Source: Apiotrichum sp. Y4204 (lineage: Eukaryota; Basidiomycota; Tremellomycetes; Trichosporonales; Trichosporonaceae). From it: DNA of 64,000 nt. The position numbers were made by a program, and so were the translations under genes. The notes under the pieces are model-generated. The model searched no databases and was not told the DNA's origin. It was given only the letters and a program-made list of their open reading frames with translations. Location of the stretch: NCBI GenBank assembly GCA_025531455.1, contig JAMYHL010000002.1, positions 1,240,001 through 1,304,000 of the forward strand, written 5' to 3'. This document shows positions 1 through 11,724 of the stretch, in pieces (position 1 is the first letter of the stretch; every line of letters begins with the position of its first letter).

Positions 1-1806
1 CCCACTCCCATCGCCCAGGGCCGTTCACCCCTACTTGCAATGCTCGATAACGCTCGGACACCTAGTGAGGGCCTCGATTCCTGGAACGGCCAGTTCGACG
101 AGCACAAAGTGCTGATGCGTGATCGGACGAGAGCCGCACAAATCACAGATACCAGATCAGTGTGTGATGGACACGAATATGGATCGAGGATTATGGAATC
201 GTCTTCTCTTGGATCTTGGATCGTCCCGCTCTCTCGAAGCGTGCAATTCCGGGAACGCAGAACGTAATGGTGAGCACAGCGCCGGAATCCATGCATCCGA
301 AGTAAGTCCGCGATGACCCCGCAGGCACCGACTAGCGCGGAAGGCGGATCTCATTGAGCGTCCTCGCTCATGTCCGATCTTCGCGAAGCTTTGAGCTCCA
401 CACTCTCCATTGTCCCCTGCCCAGTGTCCCCCATCACTATCGCCTGCTGGCAGTTGCTCCGTTTCATTGCGACACCCGCGGGTGAGTACAGGGATGCTCG
501 CCATTAGGGTTTCTGGTACTCGCCGTACTGTATCCAGCGGCATGTGGTGGGCGTCCGCAGCTCGCGTGGGGAAGATTAAGGTTGATGACAATCGCAGACT
601 GACCTTCGCCGTGGAGCGTGCTCGTAACGCAGCTCACCCGTTTAGCCACAGTCCTGAACATTAAGCTCGGCGGCCATGAGGCGGCCTCGGCGAGCGTGGA
701 GTTGGCAGCTCCGCCTCCCGCCGCGGTTCCAGAGTGGACCATGCGACAGAGGATGCAGCTGCAAACCCTAACAATGTAACGCAGCGCCGCGCCATCGCTT
801 CCAACGCGGTGGTCCCCTCGGTCAAACAGTATAATGTTGTGCAGCGTCGCTAACGGTCTGCCGTGTATCCGCTGTTGCTTTCCGCTGATTGCTCCACATG
901 TCCCTCACGTTCCTAACGATCCTGATCGTGGATGTGCGGATGCGAGTTGTAGCAATGTCGTGACTCACCCGCCCTTGCACCCCCACTCCCTCACCCGCTC
1001 TCGCAGCGCACGTTCCTGCTGCAGGTTACGGCACGGGTGCACGGGTGCAAGACCAGCGTGTCCACAAGTCAGTAAGTCCGGGGTCGTCGCCATATCTACT
1101 GCCTGCGTGGGCTATGGGCTGGGCAACGAGGTGCTCGTTAAGAAAAATCTCTGACGAAAAAAAATTAAAGTCAGAGGTGGTCACGCTCAGGCACGATGGT
1201 CGGAGGCAGACGGTGATCGACTTGAGAGGCAGGAAGAACGGCGGCGAGAGTTCTGGGAATGCGGAGAAACTACCTGGGCTCACAACTGAGCTGAACCTGA
1301 TGCCGAAACCGGAGGTCCTGAACTGCAATGAGTTTCGATCGCAGTCGCGTGGGCATACTGGAAGTGGTCGCGCTTTTTGCGGGATCGTTCTAGTGTTTCC
1401 AATGACTATGAGGAGATTGGCTCGACCTGATCTGGACCATGGACCTCTACATGATCAGCACCCAAGGCCCGAGGCATGTAGCGCCTGCATGCGAGGAACG
1501 CGTGGAATGGGGCTGTAACATAGGGAGAATATGGTGGGACAGGATATCATTAGGTTTACTCTAGCCCGGGTCGAGCGTGCCGTAAGACCGTGACCGACAT
1601 CTCTCGACCTGGGCACAATCTTACCGCTACGTTTTCAGGAAAGGTTTCCAAAAGTGCGAAGCAATTGTCGCATGTGGAGTGGGGGGACAGGGAGTACACT
1701 GCGGGGAAGGGGACATACAGCACGGATGAAGAGCTAGGAAATGCTTGTCACAGATAAGAAGGGATGGGCAAGAGGGGGTCGTAACATTCGTAACAAGCGG
1801 AAGCGT
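1..1806. other. Intergenic, no gene recognised
   Basis: No open frame in either strand resembles a known protein or shows a convincing chain of exons with GTGAGT donors and CTGAC-AG acceptors. The segment contains the 3' flank of the minus-strand gene that ends at 1807. Confidence 0.5.
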
Positions 1807-2775
1807 CTACATGCCGTGGGCCATGGGGCAGCCAGAGGTGGGCGAGGGGGTGCGCGTGTTAGAGTCTTCGATGATTGGCTCTGCGCCGTTCTTGGTCACC
1901 TCGTTGAAGAGCGACATCGGGTCGTACCACACGTCGATGCTCTGAATCTGGAGCTTGTCGTTGACCTTGGCGACGAGAAGACCCTCGATGGAGAGCGTCT
2001 GACCGTGTGCCTTGACGCGCACCTTTTGTCCCTGGCTACAAGAGTCAGCCGCGGCCAAAATTACAAGAGGAACATTCGGAAGAGGGCAAGGCACCGAACA
2101 GAACAGCACCGTCGGGGTCGACTCCAACGGTTGTCATGTCGGGCGGTGGGGTAATCCCGGTCGTGACTGCCATGCCTGTGCCCCTCTGCCTAATGTGCAA
2201 ATGGCTTTTCGCGCAACTCTAAAACTCACGGGTTGAATCCAACATAGTCATTCTTCATGACTCCCCAGTGGCGCCACTTGAAGGCGACGGTAGGCGGGCC
2301 AGAGTAGACCTCCATGACCTCCCATGCAAACGTGGGCATCATGCGCTTGAACGTGCGGTGCGAGTCCTCAAAGTTGTTGGTGGACGGGTCGTAGAGCTCG
2401 GACTTTGTGAGCAGGGCGTTGTATGTGCCGATGCGGGTCATCTCCTCGCCGGGAATGTTGCGCCCGCCGTTCAGGGAGAACGTGTAGTTGGACTGGTCGA
2501 TCGTGCGCCAGTCCTTGTAGTCGGTCTTGAACGACGCCTCAATCTCCCAGTTCTTCACCAGGTTGGACACAATGTCCTCGAGCGATCCGGGCTCCCATGT
2601 CTTGGACTTGGCTGCAAGTTAGCGGTGAACGCTTTGTTAGGTAGACTTGGCTGTACTCACTCTCGTCGTAGTACTTGCGCGTGCGAGTGTAGCTGGGGGG
2701 GTTCTTGTGACGCCATTTGCAGTCGACGTCTCCAAGGACGGCGTCGGGGTTGGAAGCAATGTCGGGGAGCGTCAT
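1807..2775 (-). CDS. Pathogen-related-protein-like (SnoaL fold) protein
   Basis: Three exons (2661-2775, 2230-2611, 1807-2035) splice in phase to 241 aa. The protein resembles the plant pathogen-related (PRPX-like) family: WRHKNPPSY near residue 22, a W-EPGSLE-VSNLVKNWE segment, a YNALL motif, then the SnoaL-like core with YSGPPTVAFKWRHWG and GQKVRVKAHG. SnoaL-fold proteins bind small hydrophobic ligands, but the substrate of this family is not known. No signal peptide or membrane segment is visible, so it is probably cytosolic. The introns have typical local signals (GTGAGT donors). A TATTTAA box lies about 80 bp upstream of the start. The family assignment comes from remembered motif similarity. 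The function remains open. Confidence 0.8.
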
Positions 2776-5543
2776 GGTGGTCCGGGTGGCGAAGTAAGAA
2801 GGTTAGAAGAAGAATAGAGAGGCTGAAGTCTCCAGACCGGACGTGTGAGCTTCTTAAATAGAGTGAGGGCGAGAGGCGGCTTCGGACAATGTGACAGGCA
2901 ATGAGCGTCGGGGTGTTACACAACGGGGCGCAGAGGGGCTGAGCATGCTGAGCCTACTGCTGCGCTGTGCCGTCCGCGCTGAGCCTCTTGCACGTCACAC
3001 GTTGTACAGAGGTACGGCCTTAAAGATAGGAGCAACGGAGGTAACGGGGGCGACTGGGCCACCGCGTCGTATGTCGGGCAAGCAAAGTTTAGCGCCGGCT
3101 TATCTGTGAGGATACTGTGCGGCCTTGCTTTGCAGCTGCGGTGTTGTGTGGGTGAGTGTTGGCAGGGCCGCAGCCCTAGGATGTCGAGATCGAGACCGAC
3201 ATCCTTCGGACCTGGAGGCACGGCGCCGATTGTGATTAACGACTGCTGTACTACAAGACTGCACTCCCGTGAGCCGAGCAGCATGTTGCACGCAGCACGC
3301 AGGTCTGGACGTGTGGGACAGAGGTTCAGGTGCACGAGGTGAAGCTGCCGAGGTGCTGCCAGGTTGCTGCCGGGTTGCTGCCGACGGTTTGCGGGCTTTG
3401 ACAATCCTGTGATCCTGACACCTTGACAACATTACGCTTTACCCCTCCCTGGGGTGTGTGTACAACATTACAGCAAGCCCGGGGGGGCTGCCGCGACACG
3501 GGCGTTCACGTTCACCTTTTTTGCCCTGTGTTTCCGATGTTAGCGGGCACGAGGACCGGAGGACCCATGTGTAAAAACCTGGAGAAAGCAGGGAGTTAGG
3601 GAATCCGATGGACGGATGCCGGCGATGCCGGCTTACATGTGCGGCTTCATGCAAGCGCGCAAAGCGCTAAAGCACATCCGCGTTCCACACTCCGCTCGCT
3701 ACGCACAACGACACCCCGCGTGCGCGCGTGCGACTCCCAACACTCAAACCTTCCATAAACACACAACACACATCCGCTCTTTCAAGGCCTCTTCCGCACC
3801 CGCTTATCCACAGCCATTTCCTAACTGATACTCGGTCCTCGCTCCTCCATCCCGAGTTCTCGATCCTCACATGTCGGAGACATTGCTCTCAATGACGACG
3901 TGGTGTCATGTTGGGAAATTATTGTCCGCTCGACAGGCACGTCTCCCGGATTGCTGGGCGGGGTGGACGGGCCCGACCCCCGCCCATGAGATCTCATGAG
4001 ACCTTCGAATCTCGAGAGCAGCCAGTGCGCTAATGCAGCTCACTCACGAAATGAAATGCCGCGCATGGCAAGATGAGGAGTCTGCCGGATGAACAGACGC
4101 CGACAGTTGACAGGATGATGCTCACGGGAATCATGGCATTGTCTCAGGCTGAGACACGAGACCAACGGCAACGGGAGTGGTGGTGGCGCTGCGGCAATGT
4201 TGCTCCGCGGCAATGGATCTGTGTTGACCAACATCGTTACGTGTGGACATGGCACTCTCGCGTCAATGTCATGCTTTGCGTCTTGCACATCGCACGAAAC
4301 GCGGTCGACCCCAGCTTCACAGCCTCTTTCATCCGGCGTCTTGTGTGCTTCCATCCTCGTTCTCGTTCTCAGTTCTCACGTCCATCGTCACGCTCATTCT
4401 CACGCTTATTCGCGGACTTGCTGTCACAGCCACAGTCACATCGACACTCTCACTTTTACTGACTCTGCGTATTCCCACATACCCCTGCCCCCGCCCGCAC
4501 TCGCAACATCTCAAAGCAGCTGCGGACGACACTGTTGATTGTTGCAGCTCCCAAACGGTCCGCACAGCCATGATCCCATGATCCTGTGATTCACATGTCC
4601 ATGACTCTCATGAACCCCTACCCCATCGACTCCGGCCGTTCACGCAGTACACAATCCAGACCTCAGACCGACGCCGAGCCCTACCAGCTCCGTCACACCA
4701 CGCGATCACAGAGATCTCGGTGACTTTTTTCCCTTCTGCCGCCTACTTCAGATTCGATTAACAGCTGCGTACCACATCCTCGGGCGCCGGGATCTCGTGA
4801 GGTTGGGCCCCGAGAGTTGCAGGAGAAATGCACGGTCAGCTCGGCTGGTGGGGGGTTGCAAAATTGGGACCCCGCTTTTTGCCAGTCCTCCCAGGACCGT
4901 GCTGTGTCGTACAGCTTTACGACGCTTAGTGTACTTCAAGGCTCGGAGCATTTGAGCAAGTACGAAGACTCGTCGGCGAGGTTACCTCACTTAGCACTAC
5001 TTCAACTCCAGCCCAACGCCGTTGGAGCTTGTCGGATGTTTACTCGCCATTACCACACCTGCACATACGTACGACCATCTCAGGAACACCCCATACCGAC
5101 CAATACAAAAAATGTTCCGAGCTCTGAACCTGTTCTTAGCGCACTGAAATTCGAAGCTGTCCAAAGCGACAGAGCAGACGGAAGCAGCGCGGGAGTCGGA
5201 TGCTTCTCGGAGGTGGCGGAGGTACAATTGTACCATTGTTTAGTACAGGGTGGGCTGAACTCTAGTGGCAGATGACGAAGGGCACCGAAGTGGCGGAGGT
5301 CAGCGACAAGTGGGCCAGTGGCAAGGATTTGAGGGTCGCGCCGAATGACACTGGGCGAGAAGAGCTGGAGATGAAGCTGAGCCGACATTGCACAGACCGT
5401 CATGTCCAGTCTCTGATGGGACGCAACAATGCCATCTCAGCAGCAGGAAACACCTCCCACACTCGATATTACATCCCCAAATTATCCGTGTAGGTCTCTC
5501 TCACGGCCAGCATACTCTTTAGCCTCTATCCTCTACTTTCCCG
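2776..5543. other. Intergenic, 2.8 kb
   Basis: This holds the promoter of the gene starting at 2775 and the 3' flank of the gene ending at 5544. Short open frames occur on both strands, but none shows family motifs or consistent splicing. A TC-rich patch lies around 4340-4480. I see no RNA gene. Confidence 0.5.
2854..2860 (-). promoter_or_regulatory. TATA-like box of the pathogen-related-like gene
   Basis: TATTTAA on the minus strand about 80 bp upstream of the ATG at 2775, a plausible core promoter distance. Confidence 0.4.
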
Positions 5544-6716
5544 TCATGACCTCAAAAACTCGCACGACTTGGGACCCCACCGAATCGCCGCCTTGTAGCG
5601 GTACATTCCCGGCGCGTTTCCCTTCTGCAGCCCGTCGATCGCGTCAGCCAGCTGTGGGCCAAGCCCCTCAGCCTTGACCTCTGCGAGAGGGTAGAGGTAC
5701 GTCTTGAAGCTGAAGACGAGCACGCGGGTGTTTGGCAGCCGGCTGAGGTGCTGGTTCTCGCACCGGAAGTGGCACTTGGACGGGTCCACGTCCTCGGCGC
5801 GAATCTCCTCGTCTGAGGTGATGTGGTTGCTGGCGAGGTTGTGCAGGTCGCCGTGGGTCTGGACCGACCACTGCGGGTGAGAACAAGGAATGGGGGGAGC
5901 AAGGCTTCGCCTGGCGCTACTCACGTTAATACGGGTCACTGGCTTTCCGACCTCGAGCTTTGAAAAGAAGCGTTCCATGCTCGGCCCGATCCTCTCATAG
6001 CTCGGCACTGGCTCATGGATCGCATCAAGACCTTTGCCCAGCTTTGAGGCCGGGTCAAAGCCAGAGGGGAAACAGCACACAAACGCGACGCAGCGGTGGT
6101 GGCCGTCAGGCTCCTGCGTGACGAAGAACAGGTCCTCCTCCACCGTCTCGGCGAGGATGCGGAGCGTGGCCTCGGCGCCTGCGTCGCTCATGTCGGTTAC
6201 CTTGGACGGCACGGTGCGCCCTGTGATGCTGTTGGTCGTCTGGCCGTCCTTGATGCTGAAGATTGTAGGGAACCGCTCGGGGAGGTACGAGCCCAGCAAG
6301 TAGTCGTACATCTCGCGGACGGCAGCCGCCCCGATAGTTCCATGCACGACACCATGTACCCCGCTGCCGAGGGAGCGCACGAGCGCGCGCCGCTGATTGA
6401 TGTGCGAGAGGTAGTCGCTGTCGATAGAAATGAGGTCCTCGCCCCTCGTGTTCTTGAGTCCTGTTGTAAGAGAGAGTTTCAGCTTTTCCGCACCCATCGT
6501 CATGTGGTAGATCGGCTTGAAGGGCCGGAAACGCGACTTCTCGAGCGTCGTCCAGTCAACGGTCAGCGGCGTGATCGGCCGTGGGAGGAGGGTATCGTGC
6601 TGCTCCTTCTCCTTCTCGGCGATGGGTACCGAGGGAGTCTGTGACTTGGACTTGAACTTGGCCCGCAGGGCGAGCGCGAGCGCCACGAGCGCGAAGAGAA
6701 GCGCGATCGTGATCAT
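5544..6716 (-). CDS. DUF3445 haem-dependent oxidative N-demethylase-like protein, membrane-anchored
   Basis: Exons 6494-6716, 5925-6460 and 5544-5870 give 361 aa. Residues 1-18 form one hydrophobic anchor (MITIALLFALVALALALR). The remainder matches the DUF3445 family (alpha subunit of haem-dependent oxidative N-demethylase): TMGLK after splicing, then SIDSDYL, an RR-L pair and a C-terminal FSFKTYLYPL region. Family members are haem or electron-transfer proteins acting on small methylated amines. The real substrate here is unknown. Both introns (54 and 33 nt) are multiples of three and free of stops, so the unspliced frame is also open (390 aa). Removing the 33-nt piece restores the family's TMGL motif, which is why I count it as an intron. 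Confidence 0.75.
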   Translation of the reverse strand: MITIALLFALVALALALRAKFKSKSQTPSVPIAEKEKEQHDTLLPRPITPLTVDWTTLEKSRFRPFKPIYHMTMGAEKLKLSLTTGLKNTRGEDLISIDSDYLSHINQRRALVRSLGSGVHGVVHGTIGAAAVREMYDYLLGSYLPERFPTIFSIKDGQTTNSITGRTVPSKVTDMSDAGAEATLRILAETVEEDLFFVTQEPDGHHRCVAFVCCFPSGFDPASKLGKGLDAIHEPVPSYERIGPSMERFFSKLEVGKPVTRINVSSARRSLAPPIPCSHPQWSVQTHGDLHNLASNHITSDEEIRAEDVDPSKCHFRCENQHLSRLPNTRVLVFSFKTYLYPLAEVKAEGLGPQLADAIDGLQKGNAPGMYRYKAAIRWGPKSCEFLRS

Positions 6717-7641
6717 TTGAATCTGAAAGTCTGGAACTGAGTCGGCCGGTGTTGTAATGAGGAGTGGGTGGGGAGGTGTTTAGGGGCGTCGGCCGACCTC
6801 ATCCCCGTGTCGCCTTATATCTATTGTCAGAGTCCACAATTCCTCGGAAAAGACATTCTCGTTAGACATCCCGCATCGGGCGCGGCGCGTAACCGCCATA
6901 ATAAACGAGTGTTGACTCGGACGTGTCCTCGGCCAGCGGCCAGTGGGGGCCAGTGGGCAGCGACGCAGAGGTGGAACCCGTCGCGCAGTGCCGCCACCAC
7001 CGCCCGCACCCGTTGCCCACCTCGCCACTTTACGCGCCTGGACTTGGTGACGTCGCTGGCCGCTGACCAAAGCTTGCCCGCGGCCAGGTGGGCGAGAGCC
7101 TGTCTCGAGCCATGCACTGGACACCGATCTGGATCCCGGCGTGCCTTTGTCTGTGGAGCGGTGTGGAGCTCGGCGCTTGGTGTCCACAACTCGGCACTCG
7201 GCACTCGGCGCTCGGCGCTCGGATGCATCTGCGAGAGCGAGACGCGCGAGACGCGTCGTCGGCTCTTATCGGATGATCACTTGGCATCTGACCATCAATC
7301 GATACATGGTATCTGCATTTGACAGGGCTATGGCATCGGCGCTAGCATGGGATCTTGGTGCCCATCGGGGAGTCTGTGCCCACTCAGACCTGCGACTGCG
7401 ACTGAAACTGTTGCACACGAGCACAATAACAACAGATCTGGTGGCATGGGGCCCATCGGGGGTGGCGCTCGTATCGACTCTGCCAATCTTGCACTAAATC
7501 GGGCATGCGCAGGCCGTCATCCTCAGCGCCTCAACTCAGTGGGCAGACAAATCCGAGCCGGCAAGGCGCGATGCATAACCATCAGCTTATACCAAACTTA
7601 CGCCGAACTTGTCCCGACACCGCTGTCCCCTCTCGCTCACT
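6717..7641. other. Intergenic with 7-bp tandem repeat
   Basis: No gene is recognised. The segment contains the promoter of the DUF3445-like gene and a short tandem array at 7190-7222. A double GGCCAGTGGG element (6950-6970) resembles CACTGGCC elements in other gaps of this window. Confidence 0.45.
7190..7222 (+). repeat. 7-bp tandem repeat (CTCGGCR) x4.7
   Basis: Four full copies and one partial copy of CTCGGCA or CTCGGCG in direct tandem, in non-coding sequence. Probably a slippage product. Confidence 0.8.
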
Positions 7642-8664
7642 CTACCAGCGGCGCCACACGTCCTCTGCAAAGCCGAGGAGCCCGTCAAACTCGACCACCT
7701 CGGAGCCGGTATCAAACGTGCCTTTCCATGTCCCAAAGCACTGGTCCGTGCGGCTGGCGGTGAGCGGCGAGTCGACGCGGGACACCTTGTCGAAGAACGG
7801 CGTGAGTGTCGCGTCGAGTCCGCCACCGCGGACGCGCCAGGGTGCCATGTAGTTGTTCTTGTCATAGCTCCACTCCAACGCAACACTGATCTTGTGCAGC
7901 TTAGTGCGCACGAGCACGGCGTTCTCCGTACTCCCTGTGCCGTCGGTCCAGCGCCCACCGAGCTGCAGGCCGAGCACGCGCCCGCGCCGGTCCATGCCAC
8001 ATCCTGCCGCCCAGTTCCACCCAATCTGGGCAGGCCACCGCCCGCGCCCGTGATCGAGCACAGCCCAGCTCTCGCCGGGGGACAGGGTGGTGATGGTAGA
8101 CACGCCCCCGTCGGTAATCACAATCGTCCCCAGCGCCGGGCGGCACACGTCCTTGACAGTGTACTGGAACAGCGTGTCCGACCACGGCACGACGACGCCG
8201 AGGCGCTCATGCCCGGGAGGCAGCTGGGCGAGGACGTCGAATTCCACGCCGGGGATCGCGCCGCGCAGCCGCGTCCCACCGTGTTCCTGTATAATCTCGA
8301 TCGCGAGGCCGTTTCCGCTCGCGCGCGCGTCGCCCTCCACATTCGCAGGAATGACGCACCCCGCGTCTCCGTCTTTGCCGAGCGCGGCTGCCGCGCGCGT
8401 GATTTCTCGTCCGCTAGCGCGGTCGAGGACCCACACGTCGTGGGCAGCAAAGGTGTCGAGCGACGCGATGGTGAGTCCGATAATGTGCGTCGGGGAGAGA
8501 ATGCACCAGTACTCCCACCGCTTGTTGCGGCCGTGGTGCGCGTCGCGGCGCCCGATGGCGGCGCAGTCGACAAGAGGCTGCCGGCACCACCCGTGCGAGG
8601 CGGGGTTGAAGGTGCCGTCCGGTCGCGTGAGTGAGACGCGGGCGGTGAGTTCCCTCTCGGTCAT
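7642..8664 (-). CDS. DUF2804 family protein
   Basis: A single intronless frame of 340 aa. It resembles DUF2804: an N-terminal ELT-VSL-RPDG-NP--HGW segment, then RNKRWEYWCI (the family's core NRR-EYW-like motif), several beta-rich segments, MDRRGRVLGLQLGGRWTDGTG, and a C-terminal SPLTASRTDQCFGTWKG stretch. No signal peptide or membrane helix is visible. The biochemical function of DUF2804 is not established. It is intronless, whereas most neighbours contain introns, which is compatible with transfer from bacteria, where the family is common. That remains inference. Confidence 0.75.
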   Translation of the reverse strand: MTERELTARVSLTRPDGTFNPASHGWCRQPLVDCAAIGRRDAHHGRNKRWEYWCILSPTHIIGLTIASLDTFAAHDVWVLDRASGREITRAAAALGKDGDAGCVIPANVEGDARASGNGLAIEIIQEHGGTRLRGAIPGVEFDVLAQLPPGHERLGVVVPWSDTLFQYTVKDVCRPALGTIVITDGGVSTITTLSPGESWAVLDHGRGRWPAQIGWNWAAGCGMDRRGRVLGLQLGGRWTDGTGSTENAVLVRTKLHKISVALEWSYDKNNYMAPWRVRGGGLDATLTPFFDKVSRVDSPLTASRTDQCFGTWKGTFDTGSEVVEFDGLLGFAEDVWRRW

Positions 8665-9562
8665 GGGGTACGACGACGTGGGCGAGATCGGGGTCGCGGT
8701 AGATGGCTGGGCTGGAGGGATGGGGCTAGTGCCAGTGCTAGTGCTGGATGATCTAGGAGTGAGTACGTCGTCGGGACGGATAGACAGGGTAGATGCATTC
8801 AGTTCCCATTGTGTTTATGTCGCGTTCGCGTCCCGCCATTGATGCTAGCATCCTTGTGATCTGGATGTGTTGTTGATGGATGTTGATGGCCAAGAGATGG
8901 TGGGCAGCTGCTCTCCAGCATTTTCTTGGCGGGGGTTGACCTGGTGGCGGAGTGGCAGAAATGTGTGGACGGATTGGATCGAATGGGTGGCGCCGGTGGC
9001 TGTGCTTCCCGCAGCTGGTCATCATCACCATCAAGAAGATCATCGTCGCCACCATGCACCGCGAGCAAGCATACTACATGTTGCACATCCCGCGATGCGA
9101 TGCATCTTGTCCTCGTCATTACCGATGCATGCATGCTTCTACAGTACATGTATGGACTGTTTTCTTACAATGGGACGGGGTGATAATAAGCTCAATATGG
9201 TCCAGGGGCACTGGTGATTCCAAGCCCAGCGCGTGCCAGCCCGCAGTCATCTGTCCAATGGCGGGCAGACAGACGACGCACTTTTCTTGGCAACAGCAAG
9301 GAAGAGAGAGAGAGATGTCCTTCACGTTTACTCTTTTTACTTTTACTCTCTTTCTCATCCTACATCTCTAATCTCCATCTCCATCTCCGCCTCACATCTC
9401 CTCATCCTCGACGCCACCTGCATCCGCACCACCGCACTCGCGCTCATCCCCCGCTGCCTTCTTGACCGATTTCCCGGAGTCCACGCTCTTTTCTCCCGCT
9501 TGCTTTTCTTTTCTTTTCGCCTTTTCTTCTCTTTCTCTTTTCTTCCTCCTGCGCGACATACG
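8665..9562. other. Intergenic between divergent genes, with pyrimidine-rich leader
   Basis: Shared 5' region of the DUF2804 gene (-) and the SH3 membrane protein (+). From about 9310 to 9560 the plus strand is strongly C/T-rich, as in the leaders of other genes here, and probably represents promoter and 5' UTR. Confidence 0.5.
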
Positions 9563-11399
9563 ATGAAACAACACCGCGTCGCCGCCGCGTCAGTCTTCGC
9601 CCTCGGAGCGGCGCTGCGCGCCGCCGCCCAGCTCTCCGAGGGTCCCAACGGCAACTGTCTCTTTCTCCAAGGCAGCACCGTCTGCCCCAGCTGTGAGTGG
9701 CTTGTTCGGGGACAATACGCGGCGGCGGCGCCAACGCGCTAGGAACCGCAGTGTGCCAGCTGCTCCCGCCCCCTGCCCTGCTCGGCACACTCGCCGTCCC
9801 ACTCCCACTCCCACTCGGCACACACTGACACGCAGTCCCTATTTACATGGGCGTTGGCCAGCTCGCGAGCGAGTACCCGTTTATGGCGGACGTGACGGAC
9901 ACGGCAAGCTTTGACAAGGCCGCCGAGGCGTACTTTACCGGCTCGGGTCCCGACGATTGGCCGCAGACCAAGTATAACGATGAGCTCGCATGTGACAAGG
10001 CGCAGAGCGCGGTTGTCCAGTGGCAGCGCACAGTCATGTGCGGTATCTGGGCACGCAGCAGTGCCACTCGGTCGTGCATGACGCATTTCCGTGAGTGCCA
10101 GTGGAAACGAGATTGTGGTCGAGAGGTAAAGCTGGGCTAGGACACACAGCACCACTGAACCGCTCTCCTTGATCCCAGCTGACCATCAGAGGGCAGCACG
10201 TCGTCCATTCCTTATGTCTGCAGCGACACCTGCACGCAGTTTGGCAACTCGGAGAAGGCTCTCACGCAGAACACGCAGTTCTGCGCCGCCAAGGACAACA
10301 GCGGTGTGCGCGCGACTACGCTCAAAAATGACCTGCAGGCGTGCTACGACCTGACTAGCTCGTCGAGCAACACGAATTGTGTCTCCGGCCTCGACAACGA
10401 GCCCGGCACTTGTGGTTTCGGCAGCGATCTGACTGCGGCTTGTGCTTTCTGTGCCACCCAGTCGTCGGCGTCCTGTTGTTCCTCAATCTCGTGTCCCGCC
10501 GATGGCTCCAGCCCCAGCTCGAGCGGTACCGCTTCGCCGACTGGCACTGGAACCAACAAGGGCAACTCGAAGGCGGGCAGCAAGTCCAAGGGCCTTTCGG
10601 GCGGCGCTATCGCCGGTATCGTCATTGGAGTCATCGCTGGTCTTGTTATTGTGAGTGTACGGGAACACGGCAGTCCTGACGCCAGCTCGGTCTCCTTCTC
10701 TTCTTCTGCATGCGCCGTCGCCGCCGCAACTCCAGCAACCAGGGCCACCTTCTCCGCACTCCGCCGACCGAGAAGCTCGATCGTCAGACCTCAACCCCTC
10801 TATCTGTTGGAGACCACGATGACGACCACTTTGCCGCCCGCAACGCGTCGCCGTTCTCGAACGCCAACGCTGCGCCCGTTGCCGGCGCGGCGGCTGGTGC
10901 CGGCCTCGCGGGTGTCGGTGCTGGCGCACTGGCAAACCACCACCGCAACGCACCGGCAACAGGAACCGCCGCGCCTGCTGCTCCTGCCGCTGCCTCCTCG
11001 GCCGCTGTTCCTGCTGCTGCTTCCGCGGCTGCTGCTCCCGCTGCCACCGCCGCAGCCCCTACCTCGTCTGGCGGGCCCATCGGCCCTGGCTCAACAGCCA
11101 CTGCCATCTACCCGTAAGTCCTTTAAATCCGCCGCTTTACACCAATCTGACCCACAGATACTCCGCTGCGCTGGATGACGAGCTTACCCTCGAGCCTGGC
11201 ATGAAGATCCACGTGCAGGAGGTATTCGACGACGGGTGGGCGACGGGCACTGCCAAGAGCGGCGGACCTGTTGCGCAGCTCGGCAAGCTGGGCAAGTTCC
11301 CCATGGTGAGTGTCAGAAGCCTTGTGTCCTGTGGCACCTGGGCGGTTCCAATCTCGTTTCCCCGACTGACAAATCCAGGTCTGTGTTGGCCAGAGCTAG
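9563..11399 (+). CDS. Single-pass membrane protein with cytoplasmic SH3 domain
   Basis: Six exons (9563-9692, 9836-10090, 10190-10650, 10686-11113, 11158-11305, 11379-11399) encode 480 aa. Order: signal peptide (1-22, ending AAAQ); cysteine-rich ectodomain (about 23-225) with many paired Cys; Ser/Thr/Gly linker; one membrane helix (about 267-292, GGAIAGIVIGVIAGLVI) followed by RRRRR; Ala/Pro-rich cytoplasmic stretch; and a C-terminal SH3 domain (about 426-478) with ALDDELTL, GW-TG and GKFPMVCV. This topology is a basidiomycete family of possible cell-surface sensors or polarity adaptors. The SH3 would bind proline motifs inside the cell. The last exon is only 21 nt. Introns end in CTGAC close to the AG. 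The ligand and pathway are not deducible. Confidence 0.85.
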
Positions 11400-11724
11400 C
11401 TCATTTCCACGAACACTGTATTGTATACACGCAGATAATAGTGATGGTGCGAGTCTTGAGTCGTGTCGTCGCGAGTGCGACCGGCCGAGGACTGGGCCTC
11501 TGCGTATTGTAATGGCCAATGTTAGTAATGCGATGGGCGGAGCGGGAGGCCTGCGCAGGGTGTGTGTGTTGGAGATCGGGGAAATGAGTGATGCGCGTGA
11601 CGCGGACGACGGTCATGAGCTCATGACCACCTGAGGAGCATCCCCGCGTTTCCGACACCCGACACTTGACATATTATCGTATCCATAGTACCTATATATG
11701 CTACTTTTGACTATGACCACCCTC
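11400..11724. other. Convergent 3' intergenic
   Basis: Lies between the stop codons of two converging genes and presumably holds both polyadenylation regions. No further feature was seen. Confidence 0.5.
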
